This document shows, one piece after another, positions 44,161 to 53,233 of a stretch of DNA of 64,000 nt. This DNA comes from JARRKC01 sp037388505. GTDB lineage: Bacteria; Acidobacteriota; UBA6911; RPQK01; JAPXNP01. Each line of letters begins with the position of its first letter. The first letter of the stretch is position 1. The notes under the pieces were generated by a model. That model did not search any database, was not told the origin of the DNA, and worked only from the letters and a program-made list of their open reading frames with translations. The position numbers and the translations under genes are program-made. The DNA lies in contig JARRKC010000009.1 in NCBI GenBank assembly GCA_037388505.1, forward strand, positions 68,416 to 132,415, given 5' to 3'.

Positions 44161-44224
44161 GCCAGAAGGCGCCAGAAGGGGAAGCCGGTAGCTCGAAGCT
44201 GGGAGCTGGAAGCTGGGAGCTGGA
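44161..44224. repeat. short tandem repeats after the decarboxylase gene
   Basis: GCCAGAAGG occurs twice at 44161-44179, and the 14-base unit AGCTGGGAGCTGGA occurs exactly twice at 44197-44224. Low-complexity intergenic sequence with no known role. Confidence 0.6.
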
Positions 44225-44246
44225 ATATGGCGTGTCCCGACTCCCG

Positions 44247-44260
44247 GTTCTACCGTCCTC
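44247..44260. repeat. copy of the intergenic 14-mer (one mismatch)
   Basis: GTTCTACCGTCCTC, one base different from the copy at 39550-39563. Confidence 0.45.
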
Positions 44261-44368
44261 CCGTTCTCTCTTGATGTTCGGAGCTCAGCATCAACGACGA
44301 TCGAGAGACAGCGGCCACCGGCGGAGCCAAGCGAGGACGCTTGTCTCCCTCCCAAATCGCAAATTCTT

Positions 44369-45409
44369 TTAGTGGCTTCCCGCCGTCTTGGCGAGCTCTT
44401 CGTCGACGATCTTGGCGACGACGTCGTAGCTGACGGCGCCGTTCAAAGGCCTGCCGTTGATGAAAAAAGCGGGTGTTCCGGATACGCCGACCGTGGCTCC
44501 GGCTTCCGAATCCGCCGATATCTCGTCCTTGAATTCGTTCGAATCCAAACAGGCATTGAACTGGGTCTCATCAAGGCCGAGGGTCTTCGCGGTTTCCTTC
44601 AGCCCCTCTGCCGACAGCTTCGACTGGTCGGCAAACATGGCGTCGTGCATTTCCCAGAACTTTCCCTGCTGATTCGCACACAAGGCTGCTTCGGCTGCTC
44701 GCTCCGCATCATGATGGATCTTGATCAGAGGAAACTGCCGGAAAACCAGCCTGACTTTCGGGGCATAGTTTTCGACCACCTTCTCGAGTGTCGAATGGGC
44801 ACGGGCACAGTACGGACACTGGAAATCAGAGAATTCCACGATCGTGACGGGGGCGTCGGCCGGGCCCATGGAGGGCGACCCTGCGGATGCGACCTCAAAG
44901 CGAATCGGCTGGAGGTTGATCTCGACGCCGTATTCTTTCGTCAGCCCATCCACGTACTTGGCCAAAGCATCTCGTGCTTTCTGGTCCTGAACGTACTTGC
45001 GGATGTGCGGTAGAACCTGCTCCTTCGGTCCCTGGAGCCGACTCTTGTTCGCTTCGTAGACCTTCTCGACCTCTTCATCGGTGGGTTGAGGGGCATTCGA
45101 TCCGATTTCCACCAGAAGTTGCTGCACTGTCATCTGACGTTTCTCAGCCTCGAGCTTCAGCAACTGCTGTCCAACGAGCTCCTTCAGCTTCCCTGAAAGA
45201 ATCTGGTAGCGGCGCTTCTCCAGTTCGGCTTCGACCCGCTTGCGATCGAGGTCGAGCTGGTGTAAATCCTCCTGCGCGCTTTTCTCCAGCGTCGCTCGGT
45301 CGATCGTGAGCCCGCGCCCCGTGGCGACCACATCATCTTCCGACGCGAATATCATACCGGTGAACAACAGACAGACTGCGAAGGGCAGCAACACCAAACG
45401 AGACTTCAT
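44369..45409 (-). CDS. DsbA-family thioredoxin-fold protein with SurA-like N-terminal region
   Basis: A 346-aa exported disulfide enzyme. Signal peptide about 1-22. The helical part about 30-160 resembles the N-terminal region of SurA/PpiC-type proteins. The DsbA domain (about 175-340) has the redox motif Cys198-Pro-Tyr-Cys201 in FSDFQCPYCARAH, and the cis-Pro segment GVSGTPAFFINGRPL. It probably introduces or shuffles disulfides in the periplasm. A TATGAT box ends six bases before the ATG, so a leaderless transcript is possible. Divergent from hemQ, 118 bp apart. Confidence 0.9.
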   Translation of the reverse strand: MKSRLVLLPFAVCLLFTGMIFASEDDVVATGRGLTIDRATLEKSAQEDLHQLDLDRKRVEAELEKRRYQILSGKLKELVGQQLLKLEAEKRQMTVQQLLVEIGSNAPQPTDEEVEKVYEANKSRLQGPKEQVLPHIRKYVQDQKARDALAKYVDGLTKEYGVEINLQPIRFEVASAGSPSMGPADAPVTIVEFSDFQCPYCARAHSTLEKVVENYAPKVRLVFRQFPLIKIHHDAERAAEAALCANQQGKFWEMHDAMFADQSKLSAEGLKETAKTLGLDETQFNACLDSNEFKDEISADSEAGATVGVSGTPAFFINGRPLNGAVSYDVVAKIVDEELAKTAGSH

Positions 45410-45487
45410 TGGGCCATCATAACCCGTCGGTGTTTCGTAGTTCTAATCCAGGACGGCCGTCAAGGCGCTCTGGCCCGCCGGCCTCTG

Positions 45488-45517
45488 TTGTCTCCACGGC
45501 GAGCCGTGTCCTATAGT
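45488..45517 (+). promoter_or_regulatory. hemQ promoter: TTGTCT -18- TATAGT
   Basis: TTGTCT (45488-45493) and TATAGT (45512-45517) are 18 bp apart. The -10 box ends ten bases before the ATG, leaving a leader of about three bases. Confidence 0.5.
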
Positions 45518-45527
45518 AGGCGCTAAT

Positions 45528-46337
45528 ATGAAGCCAATTCACGCCAATGAGGGGTGGTTCGTCTCGCACCTCTTCTTCCGCATCAATAGACGAGTCTGGG
45601 AGCAGGTCGATCCTGCGGAGCGGTCTCACTCACTGGAGCGATTCCGTAGTGTCGCGACGGAATTTCTCCGTCACGACGACTGCCAGCTAAACTGCTATAC
45701 CATCTGGGGTCTGAAGGCCGATTTAGCGATCATGATGGTCGCTCCCGACCTGCAGGCGCTCAACGACACGGAGTTCGCCTTCTTGACGTCACTGCCGGGC
45801 GGTGTGCTCGAGCCCATCGACGCCTTCGTGTCGATGAGCGAGATCTCCGAATACATGTCGCAGGATAAAGACTATGACCGCACGCTGCGTGAGAAAGAGG
45901 GGCTGACGCCCGAGTCGGCCGAGTATCAGCAGAAGATGGACGCATTCCGCGAACGGATGCGGGTCTACATCAACGAGCGTCTGTACCCTCAGATTCCCGA
46001 ACATCAGCTCATGTGCTTCTATCCCATGAACAAGCAGCGCGGCGACAAAGAGAACTGGTACCTGCTGGATTTCGACACGCGCAAGAAGTACATGGCCGGC
46101 CACGCGATTACGGGGCGGAAATTCCAGGGCAACGTGCGCCAGTTGGTGACCGGATCGATCGGCTTGGACGACTGGGAGTGGGGTGTCACGCTGTTTTCGG
46201 ATGACCCCTTCTACTTCAAGAAGCTTCTGTACGAAATGCGCTACGACGAGGCCAGCTCGCGGTTCGGCGAATTTGGAAAGTTCTACATCGGCGTGCGGCT
46301 GGAGCCCGATCAGCTCTTCAGCCGGTTGAGAATCTGA
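45528..46337 (+). CDS. hemQ: coproheme decarboxylase HemQ (chlorite dismutase family)
   Basis: Converts coproheme III to protoheme by two decarboxylations, the last step of the coproporphyrin-dependent haem pathway. At 269 aa it has HemQ length. The catalytic Tyr is Y165 in CFYPMNKQRG, and the haem ligand is His192 in MAGHAITGRKF. VTGSIGLDDWEWGVTLFSDDPFYFKKLLYEMRYDE is conserved in HemQ and distinguishes it from true chlorite dismutases, which also need a distal Arg not evident here. No other hem gene is adjacent. Confidence 0.9.
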   Translation: MKPIHANEGWFVSHLFFRINRRVWEQVDPAERSHSLERFRSVATEFLRHDDCQLNCYTIWGLKADLAIMMVAPDLQALNDTEFAFLTSLPGGVLEPIDAFVSMSEISEYMSQDKDYDRTLREKEGLTPESAEYQQKMDAFRERMRVYINERLYPQIPEHQLMCFYPMNKQRGDKENWYLLDFDTRKKYMAGHAITGRKFQGNVRQLVTGSIGLDDWEWGVTLFSDDPFYFKKLLYEMRYDEASSRFGEFGKFYIGVRLEPDQLFSRLRI

Positions 46338-46368
46338 ATCTCAAATTCCAAGGAGGAGGGAGAATCAC

Positions 46369-47370
46369 ATGGCCAGACCAGTCACCTTGTTCACCGGGCA
46401 GTGGGCGGATCTCGATTTCGTCACCCTCTGCAAGAAGGCAAAGTCCTTTGGATATGATGGGCTCGAGCTCGCATGCTGGGGGGATCACTTCGAGGTCAGC
46501 AAGGCGCTCGAGGAGGGCGAGTACTGTGACCGGCGCTGGGAGATCCTGAACGAGCACGGCCTGAAATGTTTCGCTATCAGCAACCACCTCGCCGGACAGG
46601 CTGTGTGCGATCAGATCGACTCTCGACACAAGGCCATCCTTCCACCGCATGTGTGGGGCGACGGCGACCCGGAGGGCGTCCGGCAGCGGGCTGCCGAAGA
46701 GATGGAGCGGACGGCCGAGGCTGCGGCCAAATTCGGGGTGACGATCGTCAACGGGTTCACGGGAAGCAGCATCTGGCCGTATGTCTATTCATTTCCCCCG
46801 GTTGGTCCCAACACCATCCAGGAGGGCTACGAGGACTTCGCGCGCCGCTGGATCCCGATTCTGGAGGTGTTCCAGAAATTCGGCGTTCGTTTCGGGCTCG
46901 AAGTGCACCCGACCGAAATCGCCTTCGACATTTCGAGTGCCGAACGCGCCTTGAAGGCAGTCGATCATCACCCTGCATTCGGCTTCAACTACGACCCGAG
47001 CCATTTCGGCTACCAGGGGGTCGACTACATCGCCTTCCTCTACACGTTCCGCGAGCGGATCGTCCATGCTCACATGAAGGACGTCTACTGGTCCGACACG
47101 CCCTGCCGGGCGGGAGTCTTCGGCGGACACATGGACTTTGGTCATGAGGACCGGTACTGGGATTTTCGGTCCATCGGACGCGGCGATATTCGCTTCGAGG
47201 AGATCATCCGGGCCTTGAACCACATCGGCTACGGCGGACCCCTTTCAGTGGAGTGGGAAGATGCGGGGATGGACCGCGAGCAAGGGGCCACCGAGGCGGC
47301 TGCCTATCTGAAAGCGATCGATTTTCAGCCTCCGGGCGCTGCTTTCGACTCAGCCTTTCAGCACGAATAA
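46369..47370 (+). CDS. sugar phosphate isomerase/epimerase-type TIM-barrel protein
   Basis: A 333-aa xylose-isomerase-like barrel protein. The metal-binding residues appear in FGLEVHPTEIAFD, FNYDPSHFGYQG, HAHMKDV, and LSVEWEDAGMD. Family members act on inositols, tagatose and related sugars; the substrate is unknown. The ATG has AAGGAGGAGGG upstream, one of the strongest ribosome binding sites in the window. It follows hemQ by 31 bp, so they may be co-transcribed. Confidence 0.85.
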   Translation: MARPVTLFTGQWADLDFVTLCKKAKSFGYDGLELACWGDHFEVSKALEEGEYCDRRWEILNEHGLKCFAISNHLAGQAVCDQIDSRHKAILPPHVWGDGDPEGVRQRAAEEMERTAEAAAKFGVTIVNGFTGSSIWPYVYSFPPVGPNTIQEGYEDFARRWIPILEVFQKFGVRFGLEVHPTEIAFDISSAERALKAVDHHPAFGFNYDPSHFGYQGVDYIAFLYTFRERIVHAHMKDVYWSDTPCRAGVFGGHMDFGHEDRYWDFRSIGRGDIRFEEIIRALNHIGYGGPLSVEWEDAGMDREQGATEAAAYLKAIDFQPPGAAFDSAFQHE

Positions 47371-47441
47371 CTCAGCCGGAGTATCCAGTCCTGATTGGGA
47401 TTTGTCAGCCGTCACAAGGGTTTCCTCCTTGTGAGGCCGCC

Positions 47442-47837
47442 CTATGCTCCGATCGTTTTGACCCAAAGCTGGCGGTGGCGGGGGCCGTCGAACTCGCAGA
47501 AGTAGACCCCCTGCCACCGTCCGAGCTGAAGCTGACCGCCCTCGACCAGGATCTGCAGAGAATGGTTGGTCGTGCAGCAAAGAAAGTGGGCGGGTGAGTT
47601 CCCTTCCGAGTGACGGAAGGGCACGGACGGCACCAGGGCTTCGAACGCGCTTTCCAGATCCCTGGCAACGTCCGGGTCGGCGTCTTCATTGATGGCCAGT
47701 CCAGCCGTCGTGTGAGGATTGTAGACGACACAGATCCCGTCCTGGATACCCGTTTCGTTCAAGGCCTCCTGGATCTGTCTGGTCACGTCTTTGAGCTGTA
47801 TCCTCCGCTCCGTCTTCACTGACAGCGTTTTTTTCAT
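47442..47837 (-). CDS. YjbQ/UPF0047 family protein
   Basis: A 131-aa protein of the YjbQ family, some members of which have weak thiamin-phosphate synthase activity. Motifs: NPHTTAGLAINEDADPDV with conserved His, HSEGNSPAHFLCCTTNHS with further His, and LGRWQGVYFCEFDGPRHRQL. The ATG at 47837 is chosen (GGGAGAATG upstream at usable spacing). The open frame continues 59 codons upstream through repeat sequence and is not homologous. Confidence 0.85.
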   Translation of the reverse strand: MKKTLSVKTERRIQLKDVTRQIQEALNETGIQDGICVVYNPHTTAGLAINEDADPDVARDLESAFEALVPSVPFRHSEGNSPAHFLCCTTNHSLQILVEGGQLQLGRWQGVYFCEFDGPRHRQLWVKTIGA

Positions 47838-47931
47838 GGGCTTCATTCTCCCGAGCTGCTTCCGTATTTGCAATGAAGAGCGAGGAGGGAATCTCCAATC
47901 CGAAGAACTCGGGTCCGGCCGGGGAGAGCTT

Positions 47932-47961
47932 GAGGACGGGAGAACCAGAGGACGGGAGAAC
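47932..47961. repeat. two copies of the intergenic 14-mer, opposite orientation
   Basis: GAGGACGGGAGAAC at 47932-47945 and 47948-47961, 16 bp apart, is the reverse complement of the unit at 39550-39563. Confidence 0.5.
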
Positions 47962-48037
47962 CAGTACTTGGAGGCGGCAGGCCCTTCGACCGGAATGACC
48001 GGCCAGTCCATCATCCTCGGCTCATTCGACCCTCAGG

Positions 48038-48802
48038 TTAAGTCAGTCGGCCGAAGTACATTCGCGTCTCGTATTCGAGGACGACCCGATCTTCGACCGC
48101 ATACTCTCGGAACAGGACATCAACGGCTCGCAGCATCGGCTCGTAATTGGGGTGTCCCGGCTCCGGGGTGTAGGAGGAGGAGAAGAGACGTCCTCGCAGG
48201 CCTTCATGGTCGAGAATCTGGCAATTGGGGAAGCTCCGGCTCGCGAAACCAGGGGTGCCGAAGAAACCTGAAAGGACCAGTTGGTCGATTCGTCGGTGGT
48301 CGACCCTTTCATAGTCGGTGCCGTAGTGGTGCAGCAATTCTTCGTATGCCCTGGCAAAGGGAGTCGAAGAGGTATCGCGTTCGTTCCAAATCAGCACCAC
48401 CCATCCGTCGTTCGCCAGAATCCGGAGGAACTCCGATCGGGCCTCGACACGGTCGAACCAGTGAAATGACTGAGCGGCTGTGACAAAGTCTGTGCTTCGA
48501 CTGTCCAGCGTCGTGGCCTCGGCGCGACCGTCAACGCTCCGAAAATTCGGATACCGCCCGAGCCGGCGCTCGGCGGCCTCACGCATCTCGCGGTTCGGCT
48601 CGACGGCTGCGACGGGATTGCCGTTCCTCAAGAACAACTCGGTTAGAATTCCGGTTCCCGAACCGATATCAGCAACTCTCGACTGGGGCTTGAAGCCGCA
48701 TTCGCCTTCGAGTGCGGCGAGGATTTCCGAAGGGTACCCGGGCCGGAAGCGGACATAGGACTCCACCCGGCTGCTGAATCGCTGCGTGGGGTCCGCGTTC
48801 AT
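48038..48802 (-). CDS. class I SAM-dependent methyltransferase
   Basis: A 254-aa protein. SAM motif I is VADIGSGTGILTELFL, followed by VAAVEPNREMREAAE (motif II acidic residue) and VTAAQSFHWFDRVEARSEFLRIL. The family is close to the methyltransferase 11 type. The substrate is unknown. The start MNADPTQRFSSRVESYV overlaps the beginning of the divergent cyclase remnant. Confidence 0.85.
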   Translation of the reverse strand: MNADPTQRFSSRVESYVRFRPGYPSEILAALEGECGFKPQSRVADIGSGTGILTELFLRNGNPVAAVEPNREMREAAERRLGRYPNFRSVDGRAEATTLDSRSTDFVTAAQSFHWFDRVEARSEFLRILANDGWVVLIWNERDTSSTPFARAYEELLHHYGTDYERVDHRRIDQLVLSGFFGTPGFASRSFPNCQILDHEGLRGRLFSSSYTPEPGHPNYEPMLRAVDVLFREYAVEDRVVLEYETRMYFGRLT

Positions 48803-49292
48803 GTTCGCATTCTCTCACGCCCTCCGGTTCGTGTTTCCGGGCAAGTTGACCGCTGACGCCGTACTGGCGCTCTTCGGCGCCCCTATCACCTTGGAGGATC
48901 ATTCCTGGAAAGCCGTGGCGGCGAGTTGTGTCATGCCGCCGGCCCCGAAACTACTCAGCGAGAAATTCACGTCGGAGGGAATCCCCGAGCTCACAATTGG
49001 CGTAGGAATACACAGCGGAGAGGCGATCGTCGGCAACATCGGATCCCCGGAGCGGATGGAGTACACGGTGATCGGAGACACGGTGAACGTCGCCGCTCGT
49101 ATCGAAAGCCTCTGCAAGAGGTTCGGGCCTTCAATTCTGATAAGCAGCGCCACCAGGTTGGGAGTGGATGCACCGTTCGTTTTCGAGAGCGTGGGCGAAG
49201 AGCTGCTGAAGGGAAAGACCGAGCCGGTTTCCATATACCGCGTCATCGATGCCGGCCAGAACCGATCACAGGTGATCGGAAAGATGGAGTGA
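48786..49292 (+). pseudogene. class III adenylate/guanylate cyclase remnant
   Basis: A 168-codon frame that keeps only the later part of a class III cyclase domain: DAVLALFGAPITLEDHSWKAVAA, GIGVGIHSGEAIVGNIGS-like sequence, YTVIGDTVNVAARIESLCKRFG, and the C-terminal VFESVGEELLKGKTEPVSIYRV. The first metal-binding Asp segment and the upstream half of the domain are missing; the start runs into the divergent methyltransferase. The preceding sequence (FMFAFSHALRFVFPGKLTA) is not cyclase-like. Five bases separate its stop from the carotenoid oxygenase start, so it may still contribute to that gene's translation. Confidence 0.7.
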
Positions 49293-49297
49293 AGTGT

Positions 49298-50725
49298 ATG
49301 ACACAGGATTGGGCCCCGGGGATCGAGAAATGGCTTCTCTTCGACGAGTTGGAAGACTCGTATCGGCTTGAGGCAAGTCAGGGAGTGGTCCCGGAGTGGA
49401 TTCAGGGCTCCTACTATCTGAACGGCCCGGCTCGGTTTCAGCGCGGAGAGCTCCAGTATCGTCACTGGCTGGATGGCGACGGTATGGTCCGGGCCCTCCA
49501 CTTCGGACAGGAAGGCGTCCAGTTCATCAGCCGGTGGGTAAAAACGCGCAAGCTGCTCGAAGAGGAGGCTCGGGAAAGAGCCATCTACCGCACCTTTGGA
49601 ACATCGTTCGAGGAGGACCTCCTGCGGCGGGGCGTCATGTTGGAGCCGCCCGTCAACGTGAGTGTGTACACCCTCGGCACCCGGCTGTTGGCCTTTGCCG
49701 AGCAATCCATTCCGTTCGAGTTGGATCCGCGCACGCTCGAAACCAAAGGCGAGTTCGACTTTGGTGGCAGGCTCAACGAAGTGAGTCCCTTTGCGGCCCA
49801 CGCCAAGTTGGATCCGAACAGCAACGCCATGGTGAATTTCGGAATCAGCTTCTCGAACACACACCCGCAGTTGTACGTGTACGAGTTCGACTCCTCGGGC
49901 GGGTTGACCGGAAGACGTCGATTCCGGCTCGAAGCGCCCCACACCAATCACGACTTTGCCATTACATCTCGCTTTGCAGTGTTCTTCCTGAGCCCTCTGG
50001 AGCTGGATTTCAGCCGCTTTTGGGGTGAAGGCCTTTCGGTCATGGAGGCGTTGACCTGGCGACCCGAGAAGGTGAGCACGATCTTCGTCGTACCGCGCCT
50101 CAACTGCGACGTGCCGCCGTTCCGGATTTCGCGTGAATCCGGGCACTGCCTCCACCTGATCAATGCCTTTGAGACGGGAGATCGTCTGTACCTCGATGTA
50201 TTGGAGTTCGGAAATCCAATCTATCCCCAGTATCAACCGGTCCCCGAGTTCTACCAGTCCGTCGATGCGGGTCATCCGACCCGCTACGTCATCGACACCC
50301 AAAAGGGAGAGCTACTGGAATGCTTTCAGATGCAATATGATCGGTCGCCCGACTTTCCTTCCGTGAACCCCAGCGAAGTCGGAAAACCTTACACGGATTT
50401 CTGGATGCTCGGGATCTCCCACTCCGGTCGCCCAGGCAGAAAGTTCTTCGACCAGCTGGTGCGCGGGAGTTGGGAGGCCGGAGATGTTGACGACGTCTAC
50501 CAAGCCCCCAAGGGTGTCTATCTGGGCGGTGAACCCGTCCACGTTCCGCATCCGGCGGGTGATTCCACAGGGGCCATCATCATTCAGGAGTTCCGGGCTG
50601 ACACCGACCAGGTGAGCTTCCTGATCTTCGATGCCGAGAACGTATCGGCCGGACCCGTCGCCCGTTTGCCCCTCCGACAGAAGACGCATCCGGGCTTCCA
50701 TGCGAGTTTCCAGTCAAGTCACTAA
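49298..50725 (+). CDS. carotenoid cleavage oxygenase family protein
   Basis: A 475-aa Fe(II) oxygenase of the RPE65/CCD/lignostilbene family, cleaving a carotenoid or stilbene double bond. All four iron-binding His are present: His168 in FAAHAKLD, His218 in HTNHDFAI, His286 in CLHLINAFE and His468 in PGFHASF. Length fits the seven-bladed propeller fold. The start is ATG at 49298, five bases beyond the cyclase remnant; the open frame upstream is shadow. No carotenoid biosynthesis genes are nearby. It precedes an AT-rich gap and the UnbV operon. Confidence 0.92.
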   Translation: MTQDWAPGIEKWLLFDELEDSYRLEASQGVVPEWIQGSYYLNGPARFQRGELQYRHWLDGDGMVRALHFGQEGVQFISRWVKTRKLLEEEARERAIYRTFGTSFEEDLLRRGVMLEPPVNVSVYTLGTRLLAFAEQSIPFELDPRTLETKGEFDFGGRLNEVSPFAAHAKLDPNSNAMVNFGISFSNTHPQLYVYEFDSSGGLTGRRRFRLEAPHTNHDFAITSRFAVFFLSPLELDFSRFWGEGLSVMEALTWRPEKVSTIFVVPRLNCDVPPFRISRESGHCLHLINAFETGDRLYLDVLEFGNPIYPQYQPVPEFYQSVDAGHPTRYVIDTQKGELLECFQMQYDRSPDFPSVNPSEVGKPYTDFWMLGISHSGRPGRKFFDQLVRGSWEAGDVDDVYQAPKGVYLGGEPVHVPHPAGDSTGAIIIQEFRADTDQVSFLIFDAENVSAGPVARLPLRQKTHPGFHASFQSSH

Positions 50726-50764
50726 ATTGGCTAAACATTTAATCGAAAATTAATGACCAAATAC

Positions 50765-50794
50765 TTGAATAAGGAACCTCAATTCACATACAAT
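50765..50794 (+). promoter_or_regulatory. operon promoter: TTGAAT -18- TACAAT
   Basis: TTGAAT (50765-50770) and TACAAT (50789-50794) are 18 bp apart in a gap (50726-50830) markedly more AT-rich than the surroundings. It lies about 100 bp upstream of the first operon gene. Confidence 0.6.
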
Positions 50795-50859
50795 CCTCAA
50801 CAAAATCCTACTCAATGCCTTCGATTGTTAGGAACACGATAACCGTTTAGCCGGTGGTT

Positions 50860-50884
50860 TCGGACGGGAGGGGTGCCCGTCCGA
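50860..50884 (+). promoter_or_regulatory. perfect 9-bp stem-loop just before the ribosome binding site
   Basis: TCGGACGGG (50860-50868) and CCCGTCCGA (50876-50884) enclose a seven-base loop. The AAGGAGA ribosome binding site begins two bases later. It may control translation of the first gene or serve as an operator. Confidence 0.55.
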
Positions 50885-50896
50885 CGAAGGAGACTA

Positions 50897-53233
50897 ATGT
50901 CGAAATCCCGTTTACTTGGGGTGAGCGCTGTCACGCTGTCAGTCATTCTTATCGCGGGCGTGCTCATCCTTCGAAAGGTCAATGCCGATTCCCTGGTCTT
51001 CTTTCACACGGGGAAGGCCATCGGCATTCAGCTCGGCGAGTTGGCCCGGCACATGAAAGCCATGGATGCCGATGCCCTGGCGGCCGCCTTCGACGATTCC
51101 TACTCTGGGAGACTCCTCGGTCTGACCAGGTTGAAGGGGTTCCGGGAAAAGGACGGCCTGCGAGAATACCGGTTCATCGGCGGGGAAAAGGCTGCCGGGA
51201 AGCAGCAAGCTGTCAGTGAATGGATGGACTACCTCCGGTCCTTCGAGCAGATCGAAGCAATCCACCTCTACGTGGATAAGCTGGAGGAGTGGGATTCGAG
51301 TGGAGACTGGGTCGCGACCGTCCGCTTCGAAGCGCTGGGGACACCTCGTTCGGAGAGCCGCTCGGGAGTGGATCGGGCCTATTTCCGGATGCGCTTTTCA
51401 CCAAGTGAGCCCCCGCTCCTCCGGGGCGCCGAGTTGGTCGAGGGGGGCCGCCTGATCTCGTCCCAGCCTCAATTCGTCAACGTGGCACACGAGGCCGGAA
51501 TCGATTTCCAGAACCAGTACTACCCCGGCTTTCTGGAGCAAAGCCTCAAGTTCGCCATGATCATCTACGGGCCCGGCGGCATCACGGCCGTCGACTACGA
51601 CAATGACGGCTACTGCGATCTCTTCATTCCCGATGGCGTTGAATCGAAGCTCTTTCACAACAACGGGGACGGAACCTTTTCGGACGTGACGAAAGCATCA
51701 GGCCTGGCCGGTCTCGACGGAGTCAGCGTGGGCATTTTTGCCGACTATGATAACGATGGCGACGAGGACTGCTTCATCTCACGGACCTTTCAACACAATC
51801 AAATCTTCCGCAACGACGGCAATGGTCACTTCACGGACGTAACGGCCGAATCGGGAATCGGCGAGGATTCCTGCACGACGGTGGCTTCCTGGGCCGACTA
51901 CAACAACGACGGCTACCTCGACCTGTACGTCGGGAGGTACCTCGATCCTCGCAAGAGAATCCCCACGACCTTCTACGCGCGCAACGGCGAGCCCAACCAG
52001 CTCTATCGAAACAATGGCGACGGGACCTTTACGAATGTCACCGATCAGGCAGGCGTCGGCGAGATCGGACTCTGCCTGGGAACCGTCTTCGGGGACTACA
52101 ACGACGACGGGTGGCCCGACCTGTACGTCGTCAACGACTTCGGCCGAAACACCCTGTACCGAAACAACGGGGACGGCACTTTTACGGATGTCACGGTCCA
52201 ATCCGGAACATTGGCCTATGGCGCCGGCATGAATGCGACCTTCGGCGACTACGACAACGACGGCCGTCTCGACCTCTATGTCACGAACATCCGCTCCGAG
52301 TATGCCTGGTTCGCCGAGTCTCCGACCATTCGTCGCTACATGTACAACTCCTTCGCCCAAGGGGTGTGGCTGACGGACATGCCTTTGTACTTTCAGATTT
52401 TCCGACAGTCGGGCTTTGGTTTCGTGGGCGTTTTCCAGCAGATGGCTTCCGGCAATTCACTGCTGCGCAACAAAGGCGACGGCACCTTCGAAGACGTGAG
52501 CTGGAAGGCCTCAGCCAATCCTCCCGGCTGGTTCTGGGGCGCTGGAATGTATGACTTCGACAACGACGGCTGGAAAGACATCTATGCAGCCGACGGCTGG
52601 GTGTACAACGACCCCGGCACGGAGATCGAACTCGACTTCCTCAACAACGTGGTCAGCCGGCAAGCTGAATACAAGACGGGAATGTTCTTCGACCCCGACC
52701 ACTTCGGGCAGACTTCGTGGCACGGCTGGGAGCACAACCGGTTGCTCCGCAACAACGGGGACGGGACCTTCGTCGAGATCGGAAGGCCGTCCGGCACGGA
52801 TCTGATCACCAACAGCCGCGGGGTGGCGGTCGCGGATTTCTGGAACCGGGGCTCGCTGGACATTGCGGTTTCCGCTTCCAGCGATCACCACGCCCTCTTG
52901 AAGAATGAGGTCGGCGGGCGTCGTCACTGGTTTGCCGTCGAACTCGTGGGCACGAACTCCAACCGGGATGCGGTCGGTGCGCGGGTGACCATCCACGCAG
53001 ACGGAAAGCTCCAGATGCGCGAGGTGGTCCTCGGAGACGGGTACGGCTCACAGAGCACACTTCGCCAGTATTTCGGTGTTGGCAACGCCGACAAGGTCGA
53101 TGAACTGACGGTTCGCTGGCCCAAATCAAAGACTCTCCAGACGTTTCGAGATCTCCAGTCAAATCGGGTCTACCAGGTCACAGAGGGTGATCCGGGCCTG
53201 CGCGCGAGAACTTTCGAGGTGAAACACAAATGA
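50897..53233 (+). CDS. FG-GAP/UnbV (CRTAC1-type) membrane-anchored beta-propeller protein
   Basis: A 778-aa protein with ATG at 50897 behind an AAGGAGA box. A membrane anchor lies near residues 8-26. An N-terminal soluble part (about 30-185) has no recognised family. FG-GAP/VCBS repeats follow with calcium loops such as DYDNDGYCDLF, DYDNDGDEDCF, DYNNDGYLDLY, DYNDDGWPDLY and DFDNDGWKDIY, each paired with a RNNGDGTF strand. The C-terminal ASPIC/UnbV domain (about 700-770) has GTNSNRDAVGARV and ELTVRWPKSKTLQTF. The fold resembles integrin-alpha propellers; exported binding or scaffold role is inference. First gene of the operon; the stop overlaps the next start (ATGA). Confidence 0.9.
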   Translation: MSKSRLLGVSAVTLSVILIAGVLILRKVNADSLVFFHTGKAIGIQLGELARHMKAMDADALAAAFDDSYSGRLLGLTRLKGFREKDGLREYRFIGGEKAAGKQQAVSEWMDYLRSFEQIEAIHLYVDKLEEWDSSGDWVATVRFEALGTPRSESRSGVDRAYFRMRFSPSEPPLLRGAELVEGGRLISSQPQFVNVAHEAGIDFQNQYYPGFLEQSLKFAMIIYGPGGITAVDYDNDGYCDLFIPDGVESKLFHNNGDGTFSDVTKASGLAGLDGVSVGIFADYDNDGDEDCFISRTFQHNQIFRNDGNGHFTDVTAESGIGEDSCTTVASWADYNNDGYLDLYVGRYLDPRKRIPTTFYARNGEPNQLYRNNGDGTFTNVTDQAGVGEIGLCLGTVFGDYNDDGWPDLYVVNDFGRNTLYRNNGDGTFTDVTVQSGTLAYGAGMNATFGDYDNDGRLDLYVTNIRSEYAWFAESPTIRRYMYNSFAQGVWLTDMPLYFQIFRQSGFGFVGVFQQMASGNSLLRNKGDGTFEDVSWKASANPPGWFWGAGMYDFDNDGWKDIYAADGWVYNDPGTEIELDFLNNVVSRQAEYKTGMFFDPDHFGQTSWHGWEHNRLLRNNGDGTFVEIGRPSGTDLITNSRGVAVADFWNRGSLDIAVSASSDHHALLKNEVGGRRHWFAVELVGTNSNRDAVGARVTIHADGKLQMREVVLGDGYGSQSTLRQYFGVGNADKVDELTVRWPKSKTLQTFRDLQSNRVYQVTEGDPGLRARTFEVKHK

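Noticed and set aside
48899..50302. 467-aa minus-strand frame opposite the carotenoid oxygenase
   Set aside because: The plus strand carries all four iron-ligand histidines of the oxygenase; the antisense frame has no recognisable domain.
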